From Litomosoides sigmodontis (taxonomy: Eukaryota > Nematoda > Chromadorea > Rhabditida > Onchocercidae), in contig OY718806.1 of assembly GCA_963070105.1 (NCBI GenBank), positions 8,885,365 to 8,949,364 of the forward strand: DNA of 64,000 nt, read 5' to 3'. The notes beneath the pieces were generated by a model, which saw only the letters and a list, made by a program, of their open reading frames with translations, was not told where the DNA came from and ran no database searches. The stretch's first letter is position 1, and the number at the start of each line of letters is the position of its first letter. The position numbers and the translations under genes are program-made. Below, piece by piece: positions 17,285 through 31,402 of this stretch.

Positions 17285-17315
<31 letters not shown>

Positions 17316-19257
17316 CCACGAGATTTTTTGTTTGAATTTGAAAAATATTATTGGTGTTAAATTTTACAGTACACAATACATGAAGATTATTTTGCTGTAA
17401 CTATTTCATCAATTTACTTACACCGTCTAAAATGCTGATGTTTTTTTTTGGTAAAAAAAAGCGAAACTGTAGGAGTAGGTGGTTGTTGGATAAGAAATTG
17501 AAATTTGTGTTGCATAATAAATTACTATTAACCACCAACTATTTCTAATAATATTTAACTATTAATTGTTGAACATTTTAATTTCTATGCTATTTTCAGC
17601 GGTGATATTTAAAATCGAACAATTGTTCATTAAATAGTTCACTAACGAGATGCTACTTTATCAATACAATCAAATAGCATGAAATTAATTGTTAAATAAG
17701 TTTGAAACAGCGCTATTGTATTTATGAAGTTATTTGATGAAAGGGAGAAAGAGAAAGAAATGATGCAATATTTTCTGGCTTAATTATCCTTTTATTTTTT
17801 GATTTTTTTTTTCATCGAAATAAAATTTTTCGTTCTTTTTTATTGCTTATCAAAGACATTTTAGATTGCATTTAATTGCAATTTTTTCAAGAAAATCAAA
17901 CGTATTAAAAATGTTGCAAAATTAACGGTACATTTGTAAAATTTCATCACACATAAATATCGCACGAAAGTATGGATGGAGGAAGTAATGCGATTTATTT
18001 CCTAAAGAATTTGATTTGATAGTTGTAATTTTGAGAATCTATGAGGATCAGATTAATAAGTTAAGCAAATTAATTTTGTGAATTCGAGAAATCAATGCTT
18101 GAATATAATACAGTCATCTAACAGTATCACGAGGGCAATCACTGGTCACAACTGTTTGAGGTTTGATGAACTAGTGATATTTGCTAGATCTATCATAATC
18201 AATCAATCAATCAATCAATCAATGAGGTAGGCTAGATGACCAGACTGAACAAATGAGTAATTGAAAGCTGAATGATCCATTAACATGTTGATGTAGATGG
18301 TTATTGTAAGCTTAAATGATCACCTAATAGAAGCTAGCAGGTACATCAAGTGCAGTTCAGTGAACTTGGTCAGTAGATTATTAAATGTTTTCCTTATTTT
18401 CTGCTTAATTTACCATTCGTCCACTCTGAAGAGCAGGTAGGAGGAGGAGGATGAGTGGTACCGGTCACATTTGAAGGTCTTCAAGTGTTACTGAAAAGCA
18501 ATCGGCCAATTTTTGACAATGTTTCCATTCAGCCTTCTCTCTCTCTCTCTCACTCTCTGTCTCTCTCTCTCTCGGTGAAATATAATTTAGATGTGTGATA
18601 TCAGATGATATTAACAGTGGATTCTTAGTTCTCATATTTTCGTACCTTTTTCTTTCTCTTTTTCTCTTCTTCTCTCTCTCTCTCTCCCTTTTTTTCAGGA
18701 AAAGGAAGTGAAGAGTGAAAGGAGGAAGAAGATGCGCGTTGTGTTCGGATTCAACTAATTGAATGACCTCCAAAAACGGAAATTCATTACCATACCTGAA
18801 TACCCGTACACTGTCACTTCATTTATTATTTATCCAATATTTTTTTTCTTTTCATTTTCTTCAAAATTTAAAATTTTGAAATTTCAATTTTTATTATTTC
18901 GAAAAATTTCATCAAAAAAATTGCATAATCGACGAAAACAAATGTTAAATGAACGATTTGATTATCGGAAAAAAGTGTGAATGAATTATATTTAATTAAG
19001 AAATTTCCACTGAAATTTTTTTTTGCTTCAATTTCGAATATTTTTAAGAATTTGATGAAATTTGAAATAATTTGGACGATGAAAAACGATAGGAAGAGAA
19101 ATGCTACACGAGATCAAACCAGTTCAACAAGTTTAAATTTGAACCGATAAAAAGCAATGCGCCTTGATCTCTATGCAATTGTTGTTTGTTGCTTTACTCA
19201 ACAACATTCAATAGCGCGCAACTGGATGATTTTTGTTTTTTTTTTTGGTTTTTTCTT

Positions 19258-19295
<38 letters not shown>

Positions 19296-20488
19296 AGATT
19301 TTTTCTCTCTCATTAAGCTATCATGAAATGATGATAATCATTTTTTTCTATTTCCACCTCCCTCTCTCCCTCTCTCTCTCTCGCACATTGATATTTAATG
19401 TCATTAGTATGAATGAAAAATGAATATTTTACATTAAAATTTTAATTGATATTTAAAATTTCAAACGTATGCTCTAAAATTTTAAAATAAATGTAAACAT
19501 TTATTTTTGTAATTATGCATTCCTTCAAAATGTTAAAATAATTGAAAATTGAAAAACTGGTTGGTATAAAAGTTCGAGAAATTAAAATAGAATTCAACTT
19601 GTTTATATTTTTTTACAAAATTGTACAATAGCAAATGTGATAAGATAAAATGAAAATTTTAAAAGTAATTTTAGAAATTAATGCTAATTAATTAATTAAT
19701 GATTGTTGCTATCTTTGAAGTATTATGAAAAGATGAAAATTTAAATGATTGATTTATTTGTTCTGTTGACGAATGTTTTTCGCGCTGTTGAAAAGTTGAC
19801 GTAGTAAAAAAAAAAGGTATTAACAAAGTTGTTCAAGAAAATTTTTTTTCCTTATCCTGAAGTAATGGTAGTAATTCAGTTAGGAATTCAATAGATCAAA
19901 AAAGAGTAAAGGGAAAAGTAATTAGTAGCATTACTTACAGCAATTCATTGGTTAATAAATGATGCTAGCTTATCTAAAATGCTAAATATTATCGATAATT
20001 AATTAATTATTTTCAATATTTACTCACTTCTCTCATCTATGCTTGATAAGTCAGAGTTTTTTTGGAAAAATCATGAGATATTTTAGTGTTGAAATAAAAC
20101 GAAGTATTTTAAATATTGCAAATTTCATTCATTCATATCATATTTGGACTTATTATTGTTAGCAATTCATTAATTAATATATACGCATGCTTAAATATTA
20201 AATTGCTAATTAACAAAAAGCATTTGTCACTAATTTTGCATAAAATTCTCCAACTCGTATTGATCACACACTCTGACATTTGTTAATTATTTGCTTGCAA
20301 TAATTATTTGCTGCTTCAATAAGCAACCATTTGCTATAGCAATTAAAATTAAGCAAAGGAATAAATTATTCATTTTATATAATTTGCAAAATTACATGTC
20401 CCTTCTAGGCATCGTTTATAACTGATTTAAAATTGAAGGAATTTTTTGCCAATTATTTATGTTTTTAATTATTTTTTATAACTATTAA

Positions 20489-20620
<132 letters not shown>

Positions 20621-22422
20621 ATTAATTGGTATATTAAGACATTTCATATAATTAATAAATCCTATTCAATGAATGAATTTTATTAAAATATTTTCAGCTT
20701 CGAATTGTTTTGATTTTATCAAATGTGTTGGAGGGAGAGAGAGAGAGGGAAAGAGGGAAAGAAGGAAAGGATAATTAACAACTGCAATTAGAAATTGAAT
20801 GAAAATTTATTTAATAATAGTTTACAAAAGTTAACATTTTATGCTGTTTTTGCTCTCCTGCTGTGCTTAATTTATTCAATGCAACACATTTTGTTTTATT
20901 TTGAATTAAATTGAATTGATTTTACGAAGGAATTTTTGCTTGGATTGCTTAGCACTGAACGAAATTGCACAAAATTTCAATTCCTAAAACATCCATCCAC
21001 ACATTCCTTTCCTTTTATCATTTTATTTATTTATTTGTTCGCTTGTTTGTTTATTTTTTTGTCGTGAAAATACGAGGAATTTAATTTTGCTTTCATTTGT
21101 ACTTCAATTTAAAACGTTAAATTAATAAAAGCGATATGCGTTTTGCTATTATAATTATCATTTTTCATGTTTTCCTCAATTAAAACATTTCAATGATAGG
21201 ATTACCTGCTTAAACTCTAGCAAAATGCAATTTCATTTATTTAGTAAATATTTTTTGTTCAAAAAAAATTTTTTTTTAATGTTTAACATTAATTCTAAAT
21301 TTTAAGTGGAGTTTTTTTCCTTATTCTTATCACTTCATTTCACACACAAACATTACATACTTAAGTGGTGATAAAAGTCAGTTTTGTTTTTGCTTTTTTT
21401 TTAAACAAGCAATTTTAGCATTATATTTTGGACAATTAATGATGACATATTAAATTGAAGCGAAATTTTCATTAAATGAAATAAAAGCTTACATTTATTA
21501 CAATTTCGCACAATTTAATAGTTCAAAAATTTTTTTCACCCCCCGCCCGGTCTTCCAAACATTCAGTCATTTCACTTTCCCCTTCATCTCTTATCTCAGA
21601 TCATCCATACAGGAAACTGTTATCCCTCTCTTTCTTACTCTTCATCTTCCACATCTTTCTATCACTTCCCTCTTTCCTCTTTTTCCCTCATTTTCCTCCT
21701 CATCCTAACTATTTTCTTCTCATTGTTTTTTTTCGCTTTCTCATTCGATGAAGTTTTTCCTTTTAATTCTCAATTTTATTTTCCCACTAATAATCTCTCG
21801 TATTTCATTCGTAATAAAAGTCTCATCTGCTATTCCCATGGTAACTGTTATCCTCGTTTCTTTTTTGCAAATATTACTCTTTCATATTTTGGAAATCATT
21901 TTTTGAAATTCATTGAAATCATTGTACATTCACTTATAGGATTAATTGATATTTCACGTTTCAATAGCTGCGATCTTTTCTCTCTTCCAATTTTCATAAA
22001 TAAATGAAAATAGAATTTCGTTTTTTAAAAATATGTGGACAGACAGATACAACGCAATAATGCTTTCGTTCTACGAAGCGAAAAATATATGAAAGCAATG
22101 AGTTTTTTTTTGTATGAATTTATCGATAATTTTTGATTGTATCAGTGCATGTGTTTCCGTTATCAATTTCTTTTTATTTTTTTTATCTCAAAATACTAAC
22201 TGAAACCAAAACACGTGTATTACGCTTATTCACGTCTGTATTAATGATATATTTATCAATTTACTTAAGTATTATAGTTATTTATTCATCTACTCACTTT
22301 AGCAGCGCAGCAATTAATCCTTTCTACTCTTCGCTGTTTTATCATTTGTTGATCATTCCTTCTATTTCTTCCGAGAAACAAACAAACAAGTAAACAAACA
22401 AATATTGATTTCTGCTTAGTAT

Positions 22423-22594
22423 TGACCTCTGAGATTGTCTGCCAGGTCAACACATATCTGTAAAAGTGACCTCCCGTTGTACGTTAGTTAAAATATCCTT
22501 CTTTTTTTTTTGTCCAATGGTATTTCTTTTTTTCTCCCTCTACCCTTCATTTCCTTTTACATTCTATGAGTTCCGAATTAATCACACAAGGTCA
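22423..22594. promoter_or_regulatory. Cluster of four nuclear-receptor half-sites
   Basis: TGACCT at 22423-22428 and 22467-22472, and AGGTCA at 22444-22449 and 22589-22594, all within 172 bases and 350-520 bases upstream of the RIPOR-like start. AGGTCA is the core half-site of nuclear hormone receptors. The first two form an everted pair with 15 bases between them. Function is inference. Confidence 0.35.
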
Positions 22595-22940
22595 ACTTTC
22601 CTCCATTACAGGAAAATGATTTTTTCATTTTCTAATTGTTAATTTGCATTTTAAATTCTTTCCCTCTTTTTTGCTTCTTATCTTTTTTTTTCTTTTTTCT
22701 TTGCAACAAATATATATGAATTATGAATCGATTTGTGAAAGTATTTATTGGCGTATATTTCATGTCGTTTATATTTTTTTTTGCTGCTCAAAAATAAGCT
22801 CAAAAATAGAGAGTAAAATTTCGACAAAATTTTGGAATTTTTATATCATTCAATTTTTTATTTCTCTGTTTTCATACGCAACAATTTTTGATCAATCATT
22901 AATTCCATCAATTATTTAAATATTTGTAAAAAAAAGCCAA

Positions 22941-24367
22941 ATGTTTCAGTTTCTAACAAGTACTTTACTGGCGAATTCAATCACATTAACTTACTTTCGG
23001 CAATATTTGATGAAGCACTATCAGAGTGAAGCAGTTCAGCAACGACTTAAGCTTCTCTTCGACGTTCTGCTTCGTGGTTTCAGGTAATCCATATTTGAAT
23101 AATTTGCGAAATTCGCACTGCTGATAAAGTATGGTAAAAGATCTCGTAGTTAAGAGAATTTGCCTCTTTTTATTTTCTCTTTAAATTTCATATTTAATCA
23201 TTTTTAATCTAAACAGATTTGATTAATTAGATAAAACATGCAGTAGTTGCTTAATGATAATGTTTTCTTAATTTTTAAATTTTAGTTCATTTGCGAATTA
23301 TCATGCAAGTGAAGTAGCATGGTTAAAAGCTCGGCTTAAGTCTTTGCCCTCCGATAAGTTAAATGAGCAAGAAATTTTGCAAAAGGTTCGTTTCGGTTTA
23401 TTCCAAAAAAATATATTATACCATTTTTTTTTACATTATCAAATTACACATATTTTTTTGCGATAAAAAAGTTAATCCATTAGCATTAGGATGGAAAACG
23501 AATAACATTGCAATATTTAATTTGATTCACAACTGTGAACAATTGCAATGATAGATTTCGCATTGTTGTACAACTTCGAAGATATCCACTTCCACTAATG
23601 TCCTCTCATTTGTGGTTTAAGCTCATGAACTTCAATTTACATAACTGTTCAGAATATGATTTCTTATTATTTTTTTTTAATTATTTTACAAGGCATATTG
23701 TATGGCGAAGTTTTATGAATAATTTAGGAGCTAGAAATAGCGGAAAAAAATGAGAAGCTTTATGCGAAGCATGCAGATCGAATTTCGGAACTTCATGGCC
23801 AATATTTTGAGCAGATTGTTGTCTACAACAATATGAAGGGTAAGTGTCACCGCTACTGAAGTAGCAACAAGTAGAAGAGGCGAAGTGCAAAAACCGAAAT
23901 GTATAGAATGAATTGAAATTTATCACACGTAAGCAATGATTATTATAGTTTTTCACTTCGCTGATGTCCTACAATGGGTTGGATGCTATGCTATTTTTCA
24001 TTTAATCTGTTAATTATATAAATTTTTGCGTAAAACTAACCAAACTACATGAGTATTTTTCAATAATGTAAATTATTACTTTCTTTCTTTCATTCGAAAT
24101 TCGTGCAAAGTTCTTTATTCTTTCCCATTTACGCTCTCCGCATAACTTCTATCACTTTCCATTGTCCCTTCCTTCATTTTGAAATTTGTTTCATTTGCTC
24201 AGTTTCGTAAAAATTAAACCTGGAGAACATGAGGAAGTGGTTTTAACTATTTTGTTAACATACATTTCAAAAATGAAAAAAAAAGATGATTATAAAAGAG
24301 TAGAGTTTAACATTTTCTCTTTACGTATAAGTATACATACAATGCATATGCGCATCTGCATGTGTGT

Positions 24368-24434
<67 letters not shown>

Positions 24435-27400
24435 CACACGTATAATGCGTATGGATTTGTGGGTGTGATTTATGGACAACGAATAAAGTATATTCCCCTC
24501 CGTGTTACATTTTTTACTTTATGTATTTTCTTTTGTAAAGAAAGGAACAAAGAAAGAAAACTGGATTATTCTATCAACTTCTTTGTCAAAAATTTTTACA
24601 CGTACTTGAATAAACTTGAAGAAAAAAAATATTCCAAGAATTTTCGAAATTCAGTTTTGGAGTATTTTTTTTCTCAGTGTTAGTGAAGCTTTCTCTTAAA
24701 GCATGAAATAGCGAGGAAGGTCGCAATGTTACAGGTGTAATGAAATTTTCCAACTTTGTTACAACTGATTCCCTACAATGAGGTTCTTTCTACTTCGTAC
24801 GGTTTTCTTCGGTTTCAAATTTTTGGAGAGAAAAAAAAAATGATTGGCATGAGTAGCCGTAATGGTGCTAGGAAGCATACAGCGTGTATTACTTTGAACT
24901 TAGGATCAAGTGCATGAATGAATGACATTTGACGAATTCGTTTAAGTTCATTGTGAAAGTTGGTGGTGCACACTGAACTTGTTTTTACGGTCATTGAAAA
25001 CTATCCGTGCGGGATGCGTAGATCATTCGTGTTAGAAATGTTTCACGTGCCATTTAAATCTCTTCATTCCAAAAATTATTCAAAGACTTTACTAATTTTA
25101 ACATTTTTCAATCTAAACGATATACTTCAACAAAATCTTGAAGTATGTTCCGTCTCAAAAAAATAAGGAAAGAAAAGAAGTCAATGAGTGTGGGCAATTA
25201 TTGACGATTTTGAAAATTCATTTTGAATTGGTTTTGTTTTTAAGTGAAATTTCAAAAATTATATGTTGAAATTTTACGTTGCTCATTATCAGTAGTACAA
25301 AAAGTATCACTAATGTTCCTTTCAAAATTTGCTCCTAACAGTTATAGTGTTTATCTTTCCGATAATTCTTTATAATGTTGTTTATCCAAAATTAAAATTC
25401 TTACACTAAGTAATTGTTTTATCTAATCAGTTCTTCGATCTTTTCAATATTAAACAAAATTTTACCTGAATAAAGCTAATGTTTGCTCTATAAATAGTTT
25501 GCAGTTGAGAAGTTGCTATCAAATATAAACGTTAGGAGGATTTTTATTTGACTTTTTATTTAAATTATAATTAACTGATTTAACTTTTATAATTAATCAA
25601 TGAATTATTAATGGCTATAGTAATGGCGTTGAATCATATTCCTACTAAAATTACCATCCAAAGTTTGTGTTATTTATGCATTGGAGCAGTCTTTAACAGT
25701 TTGTAACTTATATATTTTATAATTAGTAAGACTGAAAGTTTTTGTGCTTAGTCCTTCAGAAGAAAAATTTCACCGTTTGTTTTATTTTGTTTACTTAACG
25801 AGTATATTATATTTGTAAGTAAGGTGAATTTTAATTACTGGAAAACTACATGTTTAGTGCACGTACTTCTATTTCTTTTCCACTTAAATCTGGAAGTGTG
25901 GCTTTTTTCATAATCTGTGATATCGATGTATCATCTTCATTTGTTGTCATCGTTAAATGCTTAATTTATCAGGAATAATTTTGAGCAATTATGCTAATAG
26001 GATTTTTGAGAGATAGAGAGGGAGAGAAACATTTTATACAAAGTTATTGTGAAAATAGGTTAGACCTGCGAATGTATTTAAAAAAGGATTTTTTTAATAA
26101 ACAAATTAAAAAATTTCAATAAGGCAATAATATTTGAAGTCTGCATTAATTTTGTCATACATCAGGAATTGTTTCGACATTGTGTGTGTGTGTGTATTTT
26201 GAGAAGAATCTTTTTTCTTTCAAGGAATTTTTAAAATAAAAAAGCGATTATTTTTAAAAATTAATTTAGGAGGATCAGTTGGTGATTTACGATTATTGGC
26301 AGATTCAACCAATTCCATCACATCGTTTAGTGATAGTAACTGGATGACGAAACGTTTGAATCAAACTGCAGCAGCTGTTGAATTAGAGTTGTACAGTATG
26401 GTGGGCCGTTTTCAAATCGAAATTAAAGGTGTTGTTTCTCCATCTTCATTGCTAAAATGCATATAAATTTTGGAAATAGCATGCGAAGAGCAGCAAATAT
26501 TTCACTAAAATTGAAGTTAGCATTGAACACGTGTTATTCTTTAACTGATCGAGAGTTGCTTCGTTTTGCAATTTTCACAAACTTGAACGTCTACGGGATT
26601 TTTGCATATACGTTATTCATAGTTATTCGAATAAAGTTTGCTTAAATTACTTTAGCAATTTTGCAGCTGTTATTGGATTTGCTCGTATAACACCTGGTGA
26701 TATTTTTGAAGTATCGATTAGGCATGGAGCGCAAAAATGGAAAACACGCGGTAAGACCCAAGCGGATCGGACTCAAACGTGGGATCATTCTACCGTTGTA
26801 TTTACATGTTATCCTGATTGTCCCATTGAAATTAAGGTAATTTTCCCTAGCGTTTTTTATTTCGAACATTACTGTTGCATTTCGATAGTTGTCTTCTTTT
26901 TATCCTGCTGCCTGAAACGTTCTGTCTGAACTTTTGCAAAGGGATACTTTTTTGCATTTGTGTTCATTTTCAGATGTTATCCTGTCCTCCAAGTAGAAAT
27001 TTCATTTCTAGGCTACTGAAGTTCGCTTTTTTAAGTCGAAAACACTGAGCGAGAGCTGCTTTGATCCAAGTGAAATGTTTTGTTCTCAGCCACAACTTGT
27101 GACTGCCAATTTGAATCAAATTGGAACGCTCAAATTAGAATTAATTGTTCATTGGATGTAAGCGTTTTCTTTTTACCATTCGGGGAGATGTTTCTTGAGT
27201 GATGCACTAATGGTGTTTAAGTTAAACAAGCCCACTTAAATTATTCTAAGTTTATATTCCATTTTATGTTTTCATAAATCAAGAATTCTGAAGAGGCAAA
27301 GAAATATGTGATTTGTTTCCTCAATTGCTAACTCTTTCAATCACAATTTTTCATGTTGCATGCACTACCTCATGTCCACGTAAACGAACAGTTTTTGATC

Positions 27401-30400
27401 ATTTAAATTTCCGTTCTTGATGTTTAAATGTCCAAATTTCTGTGTTAGGCAAATAATTTATGGGAATATACTCAATTGCAGGCCATTAATGAATGCAGAA
27501 AATTCGAACAGCATGATTGGTGCTTGCAGCTCATTGTCCAATGAAAATTATTTCTTTGATAGTGCGTCGACTAGCGATGCAGTTGTAAGTGTGTTTGAAA
27601 ACTTGAAAATTTAAAGATTAGGTTATGATTTGTAAATGTAAGTTATAATTGTAAATCATGATTTGGGAATAACCCCACTAATTTTTGCAGAAATCCTTAA
27701 TCCTCAAATGTCATTATTGTTTTGAAAGTTAAGATAAACGTCATACTGCGTTATGTAAGATATTTTACAGAAGAAACCGCGGATTTTACTACGAGAGAAG
27801 AAGCGAAACAATCGGCTTATGCGACAAAAAGAAATTTGGCGTTCATCAACAAACATCCTAGATAGTGTTTACGATGATATTAGCAGATCAATCCCAAACA
27901 TTGACACGGTCAGATTATTTTGCCTTTTTTTTGAGTAATTATAAATAAAGAATTTTATATTCATTTTTAGTTTTTACTTTTATAAATGTTAAACATAGAA
28001 AAAACTTAAATATTACAGTTTTGAATCATCTTTGAATTTCATTGAAAATTGTTCAGACTGTCGTCTCAGTATTGCAATTGAATTTTATTGTGCTTTAAAA
28101 GAAAATGCTTTAAAAGAAAACATTACAAATTTATAGATGGACACGATACCAGTAAGGCGAGAACTGAATAAAGAAGTGTCTGAATCAGCGTACTTTAAAA
28201 GTGGATGGAGGCGCTCATTTAGCGCTTCACAACTTGCAGCAAATTCAAATCAGGATTTGTACGGGCGGATTTCTTCAACTTCTTCCGTACCAAGTGAGGA
28301 AGAATTGTTGTATCTTATCGAACTGATGAAACCGTTAGTTGGAAAATTGTTTCGAAAATATCCGGAAGTTGCAGCCAACAAATTGTGCCTGAATCGGTGG
28401 GAGAGATTTTTGAAGGTAAACGTGTTTGTTACTGTCATTGTTTACTGATGTACAGCAGAATTAAGACTTTTCGTTTCATATTTATTTGTTTTATATTTAT
28501 TTGTTGTTATTATTGGGCGAAGATTTCAGATAAGAGATGGGATATTAGTTGATCGAAAAAATGAACTGAGGAAGAAGATTGATATCGGTAAAAATTCTGA
28601 GTTCCAGTGTGCCGAACCAACGTTAGTTTGAAATTATATTGAGAAAAAAATATTTTGTAATTTTTGATTTTATGGAAGTCGACGTTTTCAATTTTTTAGT
28701 TTCATTTGATTATAATTTCTTGACAGAAATAGTATATTGCTGCGACACATGACGTTTCTTTTACAGATCAGAAAATGACAGCGGTATCGACTCACTGCGA
28801 CAACATATTTCGCCATATAATGTTGCGAATTATTCAACTGTTGATAGGACAAACTGCATTGGAATTACCAGATCCGGTCCATCACAAAGACGATTCAGAC
28901 AGGTTCCATATAGTGTTGGTCAAGATTTTTTTGCAAAAAAAGCTCTATTTTTGATTTCAGGTTTTAAGCGCAGTTAGAAATTAACTTTTATAGATTAAAG
29001 AAAAAGAGAGACGAAAATCCATCGGAGTTATCGATTTCTCTTCTCAAAATCAATGTTTTGGAAATGTGGATGAATTAGGGCTGCGTTCAAGTTCCAACAG
29101 TTCATCCAGTGGTAGTTCAATGAGTCGATTGTGGGATCAAACGTCGACTAATGCTATTTCTCGAGAACTGCGCCTCTGTCTCAGGCATCACTTAAAACGA
29201 TGTTTGAATACACTAAAGGTTCGTTCGTTCATTCCTCATTGTTTCCATTCAGCGGCATCATAAGTGATAGTGACGAATAATAGAGTTTGCAGTGCTAAAT
29301 ATTATCTTTTGCACTTACTATCTTATTAGTGATACCGAGATTTTCTCAATCTCGATTCTGTGCATACGGCTGCTGAAATTAGTAGAGAAGTTAGTGTTAG
29401 TGATGGAACTATGGGACGTATTAAAATTAACTTCATAATACGTTAACCAAGACCAAGATCTTCCTTTGTTTCTTTTCATGTTGAAATTTTTACACATCCG
29501 GTTTCATGATGGCACTAATTATGTTGTTAGTTTTATTTGTAGACGTTAGCGAGTATTTACGGTCCATTAGAGTATCGTGAAAATGAAATGCTGGGTAGAC
29601 TGGAGGAGGAAACATCAACGCTAAGTGAGTTGGTTAAGTTGGCTTCAAGAAAGCATGTGCCGGTGATTCGAAAAAATGGTGCGTTAGTTTGTATGTTCAC
29701 TACAGCCTATAACCTCATTATTTTATTATTCAATTTAGCTGGTTTTGTTTTCATAGTTACGTCGTGTTTTCGCGCAATTTTCTGAAAAGAACCGTAGTAT
29801 TTCTCTTTCCATTATTTTCCAATGCTATCGATAATTAGGGCACCAACTGTCGGCAAAGCATTATATGAGCGCGGATTTTGTGTACTTTAAAATTATGATT
29901 CATCTGTTACAGTATTATATGAGTTAACAAAAGATTCGGAAGTGAAAGAAATATGGTTTTCCGCAGTCTTGCCATTGAATGCTACTCTAATTATACCACT
30001 GGAAACGTTGCGACGACAGATTCGTAGTCGTTTTGGATCGATAGTTGAAATTCGTTATCCGGATCTGGTCAATAACGGTATGTATTGTTGATGCACTGCT
30101 GACACTGGACGGCACTTGGTCTACGAGAATTTATTAATTTCAGAAATGTCGCGAAATTTGATAGTTTTGTCATAATGAAACTACTGATATAGCTCTAATT
30201 TCAGTGATCGACACTGTGATGTTATTGTTAACCGACAAAAATACATGGGAACCAGAATACATTAGCGTCTTTCAATTTATTAACTTATTTCGAGGCAAGC
30301 ATGTCACTTCGTTCGTGGAAAATTTAGCACATGAAGGTGGGAATGACCGTTTGTAATGCGTTATCCACGGCTTTTCCTGATATTATCTGTTGCTGTAATT

Positions 30401-31402
30401 TTTGTTACATCCGAAAACTTCATTATCATGTTGCTATTAATTGGTGATATTTTTTTTTTATTCTTAATTTTATAGCACTGATAATGTCACATCTAAGCTC
30501 ACGCCAAATTAGTCTTGTGAAAGAAGTTATGAATCGATTGTCACAAGTTCCAGTTGTTCCACCAATGGAAAGTTTACGGTATATTTCTCTCGTACTTGTT
30601 TGCCCGGATCGTAATTTGCAAGCAATCATAGGTGAGTATCGGTCACAGCATTTTTTTTAAATCATATTCCATGCTTCATATTTTTTTTAAAATTTGTTTT
30701 TGTGGAAAAATTAACTTTTGAAGCAAGTTAATCATTGTAACAAGGAAAAAATTTACAAGTCTGAACACACTAAGAAATTTCAAACTTTTCTTTAGAAACT
30801 TATCTTCTATCAGCAAGCGGACAATTGCGTAGCGACCTGATAATGTGTTACATTTGCCTTTTGGAGCACGAGAATGAGCAAAGTCGTAAAGGTGCTTGCC
30901 GTGCCTTGGGCACGCTTGGAGTATGTCTTATAACGTATACAAATTTTATTTTTTTTTTCTTACATTTCGAATCAAATTCTCAAGTAAACAAACATATCGA
31001 GGAAATGAGAGGAGGTTTTGGAGTGACCTAATTGATTTATATCAGTTTTCTTCATAACCTAAGCGCTCTGTCAGCAATTATAGATAGAGAAATAGAAATG
31101 ATGTAAATATTAGGAGATTATACTGTTCTATCTTGACTTGTTGGAAATTGAAATTGCTGGAATGTCTAACTAACATTCAAATGATCTTTTTATAGTACTT
31201 TATTTCCAAAAAAAAAAAGAGTTGACCATATTTTATTCTACAACATTAACGATACTTTCAGTCGTCGAAAGCAGTACCTGCATTGACGTTTTTATATAGT
31301 AATGATCCAGCGCAAGCTGTACGAGAAGAAGCACATAGAGCGGTAAATAAAATGGCATGTACTTTGGGCGATTTAACAAATATCGAGATTGCTAAAATGT
31401 GA
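22941..31402 (+). CDS. RIPOR: RIPOR/FAM65 (PL48) family protein
   Basis: Eighteen exons join in phase to 885 aa: 22941-23083, 23286-23385, 23728-23839, 26270-26428, 26667-26836, 27012-27157, 27482-27584, 27771-27908, 28137-28415, 28530-28621, 28767-28902, 28994-29218, 29543-29678, 29913-30077, 30205-30336, 30476-30631, 30796-30920, 31262-31402. Vertebrate RIPOR proteins bind Rho-family GTPases and affect polarity and adhesion. Residues 1-120 are helical ([11 protein letters not shown]). The family's beta-rich core follows at about 165-275: [28 protein letters not shown] and TWDHSTVVF match GFARLCPGDQYEI... of RIPOR1/2. A Ser-rich linker spans 300-590. The C-terminal helical repeats include [11 protein letters not shown] and [13 protein letters not shown], like the HEAT-type end of the family. 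The start is provisional: ATG 22941 overlaps a TTTCAG that could be an acceptor of an earlier exon. The donor after exon 8 is the unusual GTCAGA. Confidence 0.88.
24360..24436. repeat. (GT)n microsatellite in RIPOR intron 3
   Basis: GT repeats with a few A interruptions inside the 2.4 kb intron between the third and fourth RIPOR exons. It reads as a Cys-Val repeat in an overlapping frame, which is not a gene. Confidence 0.95.

Noticed and set aside
9302..18234. Three let-7 family seeds (TGAGGTAG) at about 9302, 13327 and 18227
   Set aside because: About one such word is expected by chance in a window this size, and none of the three has a complementary arm within a plausible precursor hairpin.
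18465..18773. 102-codon minus-strand frame with Arg-Glu repeats
   Set aside because: Its middle is two CT/GA microsatellites; only the last 22 residues look protein-like and no splice partner was found.
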